Positions 1 through 4,985 of a stretch of 6,125 bases of DNA are shown here, one piece after another. Position 1 is the stretch's first letter. The number at the start of each line of letters is the position of its first letter. Under the pieces are notes generated by a model that was not told where the DNA came from, searched no databases, and saw nothing but the letters and a program-made list of their open reading frames with translations. This DNA comes from DATNBT01 sp964579765 (GTDB lineage Bacteria; Acidobacteriota; Vicinamibacteria; Vicinamibacterales; CAVVIG01), in NCBI GenBank assembly GCA_964579765.1, contig CAZOIK010000403.1, positions 1-6,125 of the forward strand, given 5' to 3'. The translations under genes and the position numbers were made by a program.

Positions 1-2
1 TC

Positions 3-1055
3 GTGGCGATCGCGTGGCAGCTGCGGCGGCGGCTGGGCGACCTGCACGTCGATCTCGACAACATGGACGTGCTCGACGCCAACGCCGAGGACGTGCGGTT
101 TCTCCAGGCGTCGCGCCACGGTGAAGTCATGACGCCGGTCGAGCTCGTCGAGGGCCACCGCGAGTTCCTCGGCCACGAAACGGCCGAACAGGTCGTCGAG
201 CGGATGCGGCGCGGCGAATCGCTGGGCATCGCCCTGATCCGCGCGGACGTGCCGGAGCTGACGCGGAAGATCCTGCTCGGGCACTTCGTCTCCGACGAGC
301 TCGCCGACGGCCTCGACCGCCACTACATCTACGCGCAGGAAGGGCTCGACGAGCAGGCGTTCATGGCTGAACTGGCCGTGGACGAGTCGCTCGCCGCCAT
401 CGCGCACGATCGCAAGCGGGCGCAGCGCGTCGCCGCGTTCGCGCTCGTGCCCTTCTTCGCGCTGCTCATCGTCCACGGCGTCAACAACGACGTCCCGCTC
501 TTCCTCGCCTCGTTCGCGGGGTTCCTCGCCGCGCTGCCCGGCATCGCCAGGCTCCGCCGGATGCGCGATCTCGCCGTGCGCGAGGCCAGGCTCGAATTCT
601 CGGAGTACTACTTCCTCTTCCCGCTCTTCCTCGCGATCACGCTGCTCACGAGCGCCGGCTTCTTCGACGTCATGCAGACGGTGGTCGTGCGCGGCATCGA
701 CGTCCTCGGGCACTCCCACGTCGCCTTCGCGCAGTTCCTCGGCAGCACCGTGCTGTCCGCGATTCTCGACAACAACATCGTCGCCGACTTCGCGTCGCGC
801 GGGCTCCACGGCCTCGGCCTCAACGTCCTGAAGTTCTTCGCGATGGCGCAGATCGCGGGGTACGCGCTCGGCGGCTGCTGGACGCACATCGGCTGCGCGC
901 AGTCGGTCGTCGCCTACGCGTTCATCCAGCGGGACGTGGACGAACGCTACACGCCGGTTCAGTGGATCAAAGAGATGACCCCCGTCATCCTGCAGACGAT
1001 GGTGCTGATGGGGCTGATCATCTACTTCGAGGGAGCGATTCTCAAATACCTGTAA
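3..1055 (+). CDS. ArsB/NhaD-type ion transporter, C-terminal part (5' truncated by window)
   Basis: Integral inner-membrane ion transporter of the ArsB/NhaD (IT) superfamily, C-terminal half; the substrate is probably a cation or anion exchanged with Na+ or H+ but cannot be fixed. The visible 350 residues start with about 140 hydrophilic residues, read here as the cytoplasmic loop between the two halves of the transporter. Hydrophobic segments follow at about 143-160, 164-183, 201-223, 239-262, 275-306 and 326-349. Family-like signatures are SAILDNN (252-258), corresponding to the 'SAxxDN' element of NhaD-like proteins, and GGCWTHIGCAQ (290-300), corresponding to the Gly-rich 'GGxxTxIGSAAN' stretch. 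The GTG at position 3 is only the first start-like codon in the window. The frame is open to the edge, and a complete protein should carry an N-terminal membrane half upstream. It ends in TAA and converges on the oxidoreductase gene 13 bp away. The superfamily call is fairly secure, the exact transporter is not. Confidence 0.72.
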   Translation: MAIAWQLRRRLGDLHVDLDNMDVLDANAEDVRFLQASRHGEVMTPVELVEGHREFLGHETAEQVVERMRRGESLGIALIRADVPELTRKILLGHFVSDELADGLDRHYIYAQEGLDEQAFMAELAVDESLAAIAHDRKRAQRVAAFALVPFFALLIVHGVNNDVPLFLASFAGFLAALPGIARLRRMRDLAVREARLEFSEYYFLFPLFLAITLLTSAGFFDVMQTVVVRGIDVLGHSHVAFAQFLGSTVLSAILDNNIVADFASRGLHGLGLNVLKFFAMAQIAGYALGGCWTHIGCAQSVVAYAFIQRDVDERYTPVQWIKEMTPVILQTMVLMGLIIYFEGAILKYL

Positions 1056-1068
1056 GCGAGCGTCGTCG

Positions 1069-2244
1069 TCACTTCATCGGCGCGTTGACATACGACTCGT
1101 CGAGTTGCGCGATTGACGGGCACCCCAGCAAGCGCATCGTGCGCACGAGATCGGCACGCAGGATGTCAATCGCGCGCGTCACGCCGCGGCCACCGGCGGC
1201 GCCGAGCGCCCACGCGTACGCGCGCCCGATCATGACGCCGCGGGCACCGAGGCAGATCGCTTTCACGATGTCGCCGCCGCGGCGGATGCCGCCGTCCATC
1301 AACACGTCCACCCGAGCACCCACCGCGGCCACGACCTCCGGCAGGACATGCAGGCTCGCCGGCACGCCGTCGAGCTGGCGTCCGCCATGGTTCGACACGA
1401 CGAGCGCAGTCGCTCCGGCGTCAACCGCGCGGCGGGCGTCATCGGCGGTGTGCACGCCCTTCACGATGATCGGCCCGCCCCACGCGTCGCGAATCCAGCG
1501 GAAGTCCTGCCACGTGATCACGGTCTTCTCGAGCAGCACGCTCACGTCACGGCACGGCATGGGCCCCAGGCCCGGCAATTCGACGTTGGGAAACACGCGC
1601 GGCGCGCCGTCGGCCAGGTAGCCGGCGAGCCATCCGGGCCGCGTCGCAAACTGCCAGACATGCGGCACGCTCGGCCAGAGCTTCCCCCGCAATAACACTC
1701 CGACGCCGTGTCGGTAGTCCCGCTCCCGCATCCCGGCGACCGGCGTGTCGATCGTGACGACGAGCGCCGAGTAGCCTGCGGCGCGCGCGCGTCCCATGGC
1801 GGCTTCCGCCACGGCTCTTCCTCCAGGCGTGTACAGCTGATACCAGAGTGGGCCGTCGGTGGCCGCGCGAACATGCTCGAGCCGCGTGGCCGAGAACGTG
1901 GACAGCGTGAATGGGATCCCTGCGGCGCCGGCGGCTCGCGCGGCCTCGACGTCGCCGTCGGGATAGAACATCCGCGAAAACCCGACGGGGGCCAGCACGA
2001 ACGGCAACGGATACGACGTGCCAGCGATTGCCGTCTGGAGCTCGCACTGCGGCACCGGCACACATTGCCGCGGCCGAAACGTCACCTCATGAAAGGCGCG
2101 TGAATTGGCCTCGAGTGTGATCTCGTCTTCGGCACCCCCGTCGATGTACGCGAAGACCGCGCCCGGCAGGCGACGCCGCGCGCGTTCTCGGAGATCCGCG
2201 ATATTGACGACGCGTGAGAGCGCCGCCGCCGTGGTGAGCCACAC
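1069..2244 (-). CDS. FMN-dependent alpha-hydroxy-acid oxidase/dehydrogenase
   Basis: FMN enzyme oxidising an L-2-hydroxy acid (lactate, glycolate or mandelate type) to the 2-keto acid, with a TIM-barrel fold. From the GTG at 2244 it has 391 residues, normal for the family. By comparison with spinach glycolate oxidase all key residues are present: Tyr33 (FAYIDGGAED), Tyr138 in YQLYTPGGR, Asp166 in TIDTP, Lys262 in IIVKG, and the base His286 with Arg289 in SNHGGRQLDG. DGGIRRGGDIVKA (317-329) and GR (340-341) form the FMN phosphate site. A long segment at about 177-240 matches the variable loop that is membrane-associated in some lactate and mandelate dehydrogenases, so quinone coupling is possible. 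The frame is open upstream to 2907, but that extension lies antisense to another gene and has no family similarity. The GTG gives an N-terminus of the expected length and sits 13 nt after a -10-like TATACT. The substrate, and oxidase versus dehydrogenase, cannot be decided. Confidence 0.9.
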   Translation of the reverse strand: MWLTTAAALSRVVNIADLRERARRRLPGAVFAYIDGGAEDEITLEANSRAFHEVTFRPRQCVPVPQCELQTAIAGTSYPLPFVLAPVGFSRMFYPDGDVEAARAAGAAGIPFTLSTFSATRLEHVRAATDGPLWYQLYTPGGRAVAEAAMGRARAAGYSALVVTIDTPVAGMRERDYRHGVGVLLRGKLWPSVPHVWQFATRPGWLAGYLADGAPRVFPNVELPGLGPMPCRDVSVLLEKTVITWQDFRWIRDAWGGPIIVKGVHTADDARRAVDAGATALVVSNHGGRQLDGVPASLHVLPEVVAAVGARVDVLMDGGIRRGGDIVKAICLGARGVMIGRAYAWALGAAGGRGVTRAIDILRADLVRTMRLLGCPSIAQLDESYVNAPMK

Positions 2245-2256
2245 TGAAGCGCCGCT

Positions 2257-2285
2257 CAGTATATCTGTCCCGATCTCGACAACAA
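2257..2285 (-). promoter_or_regulatory. Candidate promoter of the hydroxy-acid oxidase gene, nearly leaderless
   Basis: On the minus strand a good -10-like TATACT (2263-2258) lies 16 nt after a weak -35-like TTGTTG (2285-2280). A start site about 7 nt past the -10 would fall near 2251, leaving only some 7 nt before the GTG at 2244. No Shine-Dalgarno sequence is visible; the nearest purine patch is a GAG about 10 nt upstream. The -10 lies in an AT-rich near-palindrome, CAGTATATCTG (2257-2267), which also gives TATATC on the plus strand. The call rests on motif match and position only. Confidence 0.4.
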
Positions 2286-2319
2286 AGGCAGCGGCATTCG
2301 GCTTGCACCTCCATGGGAC

Positions 2320-2991
2320 ATGTCCTTCTCTATCCACGACGTTGGCCGCCGCACGCTCGAGGTTGTCGTCGTGGCGGCATCGCTCGTCGCGGTGGCGCCA
2401 ATCGCGCACGCGCAGGATGCGCCGCTTGCGCTCAAACGGATCCGCGACTCGGCGATCGTCGTGTATGACGCGGCGAAGCACGGGAACTGGTCCGTGACGT
2501 CTGCGCCGCTCGCGGACATCGGCGAGGCGCTGTCGATCCTCCCGCGTGAGACGCCGTATCCCGACGTCGTCGGCCAGCTGCGCGGACGCGTGACCGCGCT
2601 GCGCCGGGAGGTGCGCGCGCATCGGACGGTGGCCGTGATGAGCGACGCGAACCACGTGACGAGGCTCGTCGCGCAAATCTCGGACGGCTTCGTCGTCCAC
2701 GTGCCGTTCGAGGTCGCGACGCTCCCGTACTACGGCCGTCAGCTCGAGATCGGCGTCAGGCGCGGACGGCTGGCGAATCTGCGCAAGACGACCACCGATC
2801 TCCGCGCCGCCTGGGACGCCGTCGAACCGGCCGTGCTGCAGCGCGGCGCCATGGCCGATGCGCGCGCCTTCACCGACGTCGTCGTGCAGCTCGAAGGCGC
2901 ACGGCACGTCAACGACTTCGCCGCGCCCGCGTCAGCGGAAATCGTCCAGGCGACCAGGCTGAATGAGCTGTTCGAGTCGCACACGCCCTGA
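2320..2991 (+). CDS. Exported helical protein of unknown function
   Basis: Function not recognised. The 223-residue product has a clear Sec signal peptide: a basic n-region (GRR, 9-11), a hydrophobic core at about 14-28 and an AHA|Q cleavage site after residue 31. It is therefore probably periplasmic, with no lipobox Cys. The mature part reads as amphipathic helices. Notable points are NW at 56-57, an ANHVTRL segment (110-116), PYYGRQLEIGVRRG (136-149), and a late LRAAWDAVEP (161-170) followed by a helix rich in Ala, Asp and Val. There are no Cys residues, no CxxCH haem motif and no obvious enzyme signature. The general shape resembles small periplasmic helical-bundle proteins, but I cannot name a family. 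The ATG is supported by the signal peptide starting there, although no strong Shine-Dalgarno precedes it. The DUF4159 gene follows after 14 bp on the same strand, suggesting co-transcription of two exported products. Confidence 0.75.
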   Translation: MSFSIHDVGRRTLEVVVVAASLVAVAPIAHAQDAPLALKRIRDSAIVVYDAAKHGNWSVTSAPLADIGEALSILPRETPYPDVVGQLRGRVTALRREVRAHRTVAVMSDANHVTRLVAQISDGFVVHVPFEVATLPYYGRQLEIGVRRGRLANLRKTTTDLRAAWDAVEPAVLQRGAMADARAFTDVVVQLEGARHVNDFAAPASAEIVQATRLNELFESHTP

Positions 2992-3005
2992 CGTAGACTA
3001 GGCCG

Positions 3006-3848
3006 GTGACAGTCCGGCGCCGGCTCGTCGTGGCGTTCGCGATCGCGGCCCTCGCGGCCGCCGGTGTCGCCACGGCACAACGTCGGCGCGGGTTCGGCGG
3101 ATTCGGATTCCGTCGCGGCCCCGCGCCGAAGATGATGACGGCCGCCGACTACAACGGCGCGTTCCTCTTCTGCCGCATCGTCTTCGCGAACGCGCCCCAA
3201 GGCGACGGCGGCGGCTGGGGCGTCGATTATCCGCGCGCCGACATCAACCTGACGTTCCGTCTCTCGGAGTTGTCCACGACGCCCGTCACGCGCGACGAGC
3301 GCGACGGGTATAACCACGTCGTTCTCCGGCTGACGGATCCGCTCCTCTACAAATGTCCGTTCACGATGATGACGGAACCCGGCGGCGCGTACTTCGACGA
3401 CGACGAAGCGAAGGCGCTGCACGACTACGCGAGCAAGGGCGGATTTCTGTGGGCCGACGACTTCTGGGGCGAGTACGCGTTTGAATGGTGGAGGAGCCAG
3501 ATCGGCAAAGCGTTTCCCCCGGAACGCTATCCGATCGTGGACGTCCCGCTCGACCACGAGCTGTTTCATGTGCTCTACGACATGCAGCACATCCCGCAAA
3601 TCCCCTCGATCAATTTCTGGGCGTACAGCGGTCAGACGTCAGAACGTGGCCGCGACAGCGCCGTGCCGCACGTCCGCGCGATCTTCGATCCGGACGATCC
3701 GAGCCGGATCATGGTGCTCATGACGCACAACACGGATTTCGGCGACGCCTTCGAGCGTGAAGGCGACGATCACCGGTACTTCCTGAAGTTTGCTCCCGAC
3801 GGCTATGCGTTCGGCGTGAACGCGATCATCTACTCGATGACGCATTGA
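3006..3848 (+). CDS. DUF4159 domain-containing exported protein
   Basis: A 280-residue DUF4159 protein; the family has no settled biochemical role. The N-terminus is a Sec signal peptide (RRR at 4-6, Ala-rich core, ATA|Q at about 22-25), so the protein should be periplasmic. A short Arg/Gly/Phe-rich linker (26-38) follows. The domain runs from about 46 to the end with the usual conserved blocks: WGVDYPRAD (71-79), the LTDPLLYKCPF block (109-119), a GGFLWADDFWG core (145-155), PLDHELFH (181-188), HNTDFGD (241-247) and the C-terminal GVNAIIYSMTH (270-280). The GGFL-x2-DDFWG block suggests a Rossmann-like ThuA/glutamine-amidotransferase-type fold, which is inference. The GTG is preceded by no Shine-Dalgarno; a weak -10-like TAGACT (2994-2999) ends 6 nt upstream. 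It starts 14 bp after the unknown exported protein and is probably in the same transcript. It is convergent with the small minus-strand gene across the repeat region. Confidence 0.9.
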   Translation: MTVRRRLVVAFAIAALAAAGVATAQRRRGFGGFGFRRGPAPKMMTAADYNGAFLFCRIVFANAPQGDGGGWGVDYPRADINLTFRLSELSTTPVTRDERDGYNHVVLRLTDPLLYKCPFTMMTEPGGAYFDDDEAKALHDYASKGGFLWADDFWGEYAFEWWRSQIGKAFPPERYPIVDVPLDHELFHVLYDMQHIPQIPSINFWAYSGQTSERGRDSAVPHVRAIFDPDDPSRIMVLMTHNTDFGDAFEREGDDHRYFLKFAPDGYAFGVNAIIYSMTH

Positions 3849-3862
3849 CGGCGGGCTGGCTT

Positions 3863-3903
3863 AGTCTCCAGTCCCCAGTCCCCAGTCCCCAGTCTCCAGT
3901 CCC
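3863..3903. repeat. Tandem heptanucleotide array, AGTCCCC-type
   Basis: Five complete 7-bp units in direct tandem: AGTCTCC, AGTCCCC three times, AGTCTCC (3863-3897), then a 6-bp AGTCCC (3898-3903) and a final AGTC running into unique sequence. The only variation is T for C at unit position 5 in the outer complete units. It begins 15 bp after the DUF4159 stop codon and lies outside any credible reading frame. Short arrays of this kind change length by replication slippage. Any function is unknown. Confidence 0.93.
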
Positions 3904-3909
3904 AGTCGT

Positions 3910-3927
3910 GCGGGCCTTCAGGCCTGC
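3910..3927. repeat. GGCC-rich hairpin, possible REP-like unit or bidirectional terminator
   Basis: A 7-bp inverted repeat, GCGGGCC and GGCCTGC with one G-T wobble, closes on a TTCA tetraloop. It lies between two convergent genes, where a bidirectional terminator would be useful, but there is no T-run on either side, so intrinsic termination is weak at best. The sequence looks like a dispersed palindromic intergenic element, and most of it recurs in altered form at 4241-4257. Confidence 0.55.
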
Positions 3928-3928
3928 C
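3912..3928 (+). repeat. Left copy of 17-bp near-repeat flanking the 69-codon gene
   Basis: GGGCCTTCAGGCCTGCC. The same-orientation copy at 4241-4257 differs only at positions 7 and 10. The two copies begin 329 bp apart with the minus-strand small gene between them, and this one overlaps the GGCC hairpin. Either a dispersed intergenic repeat or the trace of a small inserted unit. Confidence 0.5.
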
Positions 3929-3933
3929 TGACA

Positions 3934-3950
3934 GCGGACTTAAAGGCCGC
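3934..3950. repeat. Imperfect palindrome GCGGACTT/AAGGCCGC
   Basis: A 17-bp imperfect palindrome: 8-bp arms with one A-G mismatch around a central A, 6 bp after the GGCC hairpin. Together the two structures occupy the space between the convergent DUF4159 gene and the 69-codon gene. They may help termination or simply be parts of one repeat element. Confidence 0.4.
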
Positions 3951-3984
3951 ACTGCACGGACACCGGAAACGCTTCAGGCGGCCG

Positions 3985-4194
3985 TCAATCAGCGGTCGGC
4001 AGGCCGAGCAGGCGGCGGAGCTTGCGTTCGGCGGCGGCGTCGGCCGCCGTGCGGGTTGCGGCCGAGGCGTCGATGCCGATGTCATCGGACTCGCCGCCTT
4101 CGCGCAGCTCGACGACCTTGGCCTTCCACCCGGTGCCATCAGGGTCGGAGATGATCCAGAAGCGCCGTCCGCCGAGCTCGAGCTCTCTGGCCAC
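3985..4194 (-). CDS. Small conserved-looking hypothetical protein, 69 aa
   Basis: Family not recognised with certainty. The 69-residue product has a strand-rich N-terminal part, RELELGGRRFWIISDPDG (3-20) then TGWKAKVVEL (21-30). An acidic linker follows, then an Ala-rich basic helix (AADAAAERKLRRLLGL, 50-65). This order, strands with a Trp-containing turn and then one helix, is loosely like HicB-type small domains, but no partner toxin is visible, so that is only a shape comparison. There is no signal peptide or membrane segment; it should be cytoplasmic. The reading frame has sensible composition, whereas the overlapping frame on the same strand is Ser/Pro/Ala-rich and looks spurious. The start is a GTG with AGGGG only 1 nt upstream, too close for a normal Shine-Dalgarno. 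The gene is flanked on both sides by a 17-bp near-repeat. Confidence 0.6.
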   Translation of the reverse strand: MARELELGGRRFWIISDPDGTGWKAKVVELREGGESDDIGIDASAATRTAADAAAERKLRRLLGLPTAD

Positions 4195-4240
4195 GCCCCT
4201 ATGTTCTTACGAAGCCGGGCCTTAACACCAGACTCCTGGA

Positions 4241-4257
4241 GGGCCTGCACGCCTGCC
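4241..4257 (+). repeat. Right copy of 17-bp near-repeat flanking the 69-codon gene
   Basis: GGGCCTGCACGCCTGCC, 15 of 17 identical to 3912-3928. The two differences break the perfect central palindrome that the left copy has, as expected for a decayed copy of a palindromic element. Confidence 0.5.
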
Positions 4258-4350
4258 CTGCGGGAGCGGGCCTGACGGGCCGCGTTCCGGGAGCGGGACG
4301 AGCAATTCGGGGGCTATTCAGCGTCGGGTGAGCGCCCGAAACAAGGGGCA

Positions 4351-4362
4351 ACAGGCGCCTGT
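4351..4362. promoter_or_regulatory. Perfect 12-bp palindrome just upstream of the small Cys-rich gene
   Basis: ACAGGCGCCTGT is a perfect 12-bp palindrome ending one base before the ATG at 4364. It contains AGGCG, the only Shine-Dalgarno-like stretch at usable distance, so it could be an operator half-pair or affect access to the ribosome site. It could also be a chance match in GC-rich DNA. Confidence 0.25.
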
Positions 4363-4363
4363 C

Positions 4364-4582
4364 ATGTGGAACTGGCTCAGCTGCTATCTGTCGGGACGTC
4401 ACGAGTTCGGCGTGTCGTGCGAGCCGGACGCCATCTTCCTGCGCTGCGTGCACTGCGGGCGGCGGTCGCAGGGGTGGGCGCTGCAACACAAGCTGCCGCC
4501 GCTCAGAACGCCCCAGCCGGCCGCGCACGCCGTCCCACCGCTGCACAGATTTGACACTGCTCGTACCGCCCGGGGACAATAG
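4364..4582 (+). CDS. Small Cys-rich (zinc-ribbon-like) protein, 72 aa
   Basis: Function unknown. The N-terminal half is compact and looks conserved: MWNWLSCYLSGRHEFGVSC followed by LRCVHCGRRSQGW. Cys28-x2-Cys31 in RCVHCGRRS is a zinc-knuckle half-site, and Cys7, His13 and Cys19 could supply other ligands, so a small metal-binding or treble-clef-like protein is plausible (inference). From residue 40 the protein becomes Pro/Ala-rich and low in conservation signals. This tail is also where the next gene's promoter-like elements lie, so it may be under DNA-level constraint. I chose ATG 4364 because the MWN opening begins the compact domain. An in-frame GTG at 4328 would add 12 polar residues with no better ribosome site. 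It ends in TAG 6 bp before the rhodanese-like gene. Confidence 0.62.
   Translation: MWNWLSCYLSGRHEFGVSCEPDAIFLRCVHCGRRSQGWALQHKLPPLRTPQPAAHAVPPLHRFDTARTARGQ
4551..4580 (+). promoter_or_regulatory. Promoter-like TTGACA-N18-GACAAT, compatible with leaderless start
   Basis: A perfect -35 consensus TTGACA (4551-4556), an 18-bp spacer and a -10-like GACAAT (4575-4580, 4 of 6 matches). Transcription would begin around 4587-4589, at or within 2 nt of the GTG start of the rhodanese-like gene, which has no Shine-Dalgarno. The promoter lies inside the last 11 codons of the preceding gene. Motif spacing and position both fit, but no experimental support is available. Confidence 0.55.
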
Positions 4583-4588
4583 CTGTCC

Positions 4589-4954
4589 GTGGCGGCTCCC
4601 CGCATCAGCAAGGAAGACCTCAAGCAACAACTCGATAGCGCCAGCGCTCCCGTCGTGGTGGACGCGCGGCTGAAGTATCCCTACGAGCACAGCACCGTGC
4701 GGCTGCCCGGCGCCGTCCGCTACACGGATGACGCGTCGCTGGCGTCGATTCCGCGCGATCGCACCGTGGTCGTGTACGACTCCGACCCCAACGAGCTCGC
4801 GAGCTCGCGCGTCGCAGCCGATCTGATCCGCCGGGGGTATCGCGCCGCGGCCCTCAAGGGCGGCATCGTCGAATGGCTCGAGGCCAAGCTGCCGACCGAA
4901 GTGAAAGAAGCGCCGAAGCAGGCCCCGCCCGAACCCGGCGCGCTGAAAGGCTAG
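4589..4954 (+). CDS. Rhodanese-like domain protein lacking the catalytic Cys
   Basis: A 121-residue single-domain rhodanese-fold protein, probably cytoplasmic. Landmarks are ISKEDLKQQL (6-15), PVVVDARLKYPYEHSTVRLPGAVRY (21-45, the CH2A-like block with Asp25-Ala-Arg), the strand VVVYDSDPNE (60-69) that leads into the active-site loop, SSRVAADLIRRGY (72-84) and LKGGIVEWLEA (89-99). Active rhodaneses have a persulfide-forming Cys directly after this strand; related proteins read YC-x-CPNE. Here both positions are Asp (64 and 66), so sulfurtransferase activity by the usual mechanism is not expected. A binding or regulatory role is more likely. The C-terminus (103-121) is a Lys/Pro/Glu-rich tail. 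The GTG start has no Shine-Dalgarno but follows a TTGACA promoter-like element at leaderless distance. The PolX/PHP-like gene begins about 31 bp downstream and may share the transcript. Confidence 0.85.
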   Translation: MAAPRISKEDLKQQLDSASAPVVVDARLKYPYEHSTVRLPGAVRYTDDASLASIPRDRTVVVYDSDPNELASSRVAADLIRRGYRAAALKGGIVEWLEAKLPTEVKEAPKQAPPEPGALKG

Positions 4955-4975
4955 CGCTCCGATTCCTGTCGATTC

Positions 4976-4980
4976 AGGAG
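4976..4980 (+). promoter_or_regulatory. Strong Shine-Dalgarno AGGAG without a standard start codon after it
   Basis: AGGAG is the clearest ribosome-binding sequence in the window. Five nt downstream, in the frame of the PolX-like protein, is CTC (4986), not ATG, GTG or TTG. High-GC third positions begin at this same point, so the site appears to mark the true start of the gene. Confidence 0.5.
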
Positions 4981-4985
4981 TCCCT

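Larger units (their letters stand above)
4195..4363. other. Intergenic region with short direct and inverted repeats
   Basis: This 169-bp gap lies between two divergently oriented small genes. It holds GGGCCTGCACGCCTGCC (4241-4257), which matches 3912-3928 at 15 of 17 positions. It also has an exact 10-bp direct repeat CGGGAGCGGG (4261-4270 and 4288-4297) and a weak hairpin CGTTCC/GGGACG (4283-4300, one G-T pair). I see no coding signal and no convincing promoter for either flanking gene. Confidence 0.5.

Noticed and set aside
1056..1068. Terminator between the convergent transporter and oxidase genes
   Set aside because: Only 13 bp separate the stop codons and no hairpin with a T-run is visible there.
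962..1621. 219-codon plus-strand frame antisense to the oxidase
   Set aside because: Arg/Ser/Pro/Thr-rich shadow of a gene with complete catalytic motifs on the other strand.
2245..2907. N-terminal extension of the hydroxy-acid oxidase frame (612-residue open frame in total)
   Set aside because: It lies antisense to the signal-peptide-bearing gene at 2320-2991, is Arg/His/Asp-rich without family similarity, and the enzyme has normal length from the GTG at 2244.
2739..3599. 286-codon minus-strand open frame
   Set aside because: Antisense to the unknown exported protein and the DUF4159 gene, the latter with many conserved family blocks; composition is typical of a GC-rich shadow frame.
3863..3950. 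CRISPR array or attachment site
   Set aside because: The repeats are 7 bp in direct contact with no spacers, and there is no integrase gene or tRNA nearby.
3910..3950. Classical intrinsic terminator
   Set aside because: The hairpins are present but no T-run follows on either strand, so I call them repeats with only possible terminator function.
3918..4250. 110-codon minus-strand frame overlapping the 69-codon gene
   Set aside because: Ser/Pro/Ala-rich, built partly from the repeat elements at both ends; the 69-residue frame has a far more protein-like composition.
4199..4690. 163-codon minus-strand open frame across the repeat region and the Cys-rich gene
   Set aside because: Arg/Pro-rich without domain signals, overlapping two plus-strand genes with recognisable features and repeat DNA.
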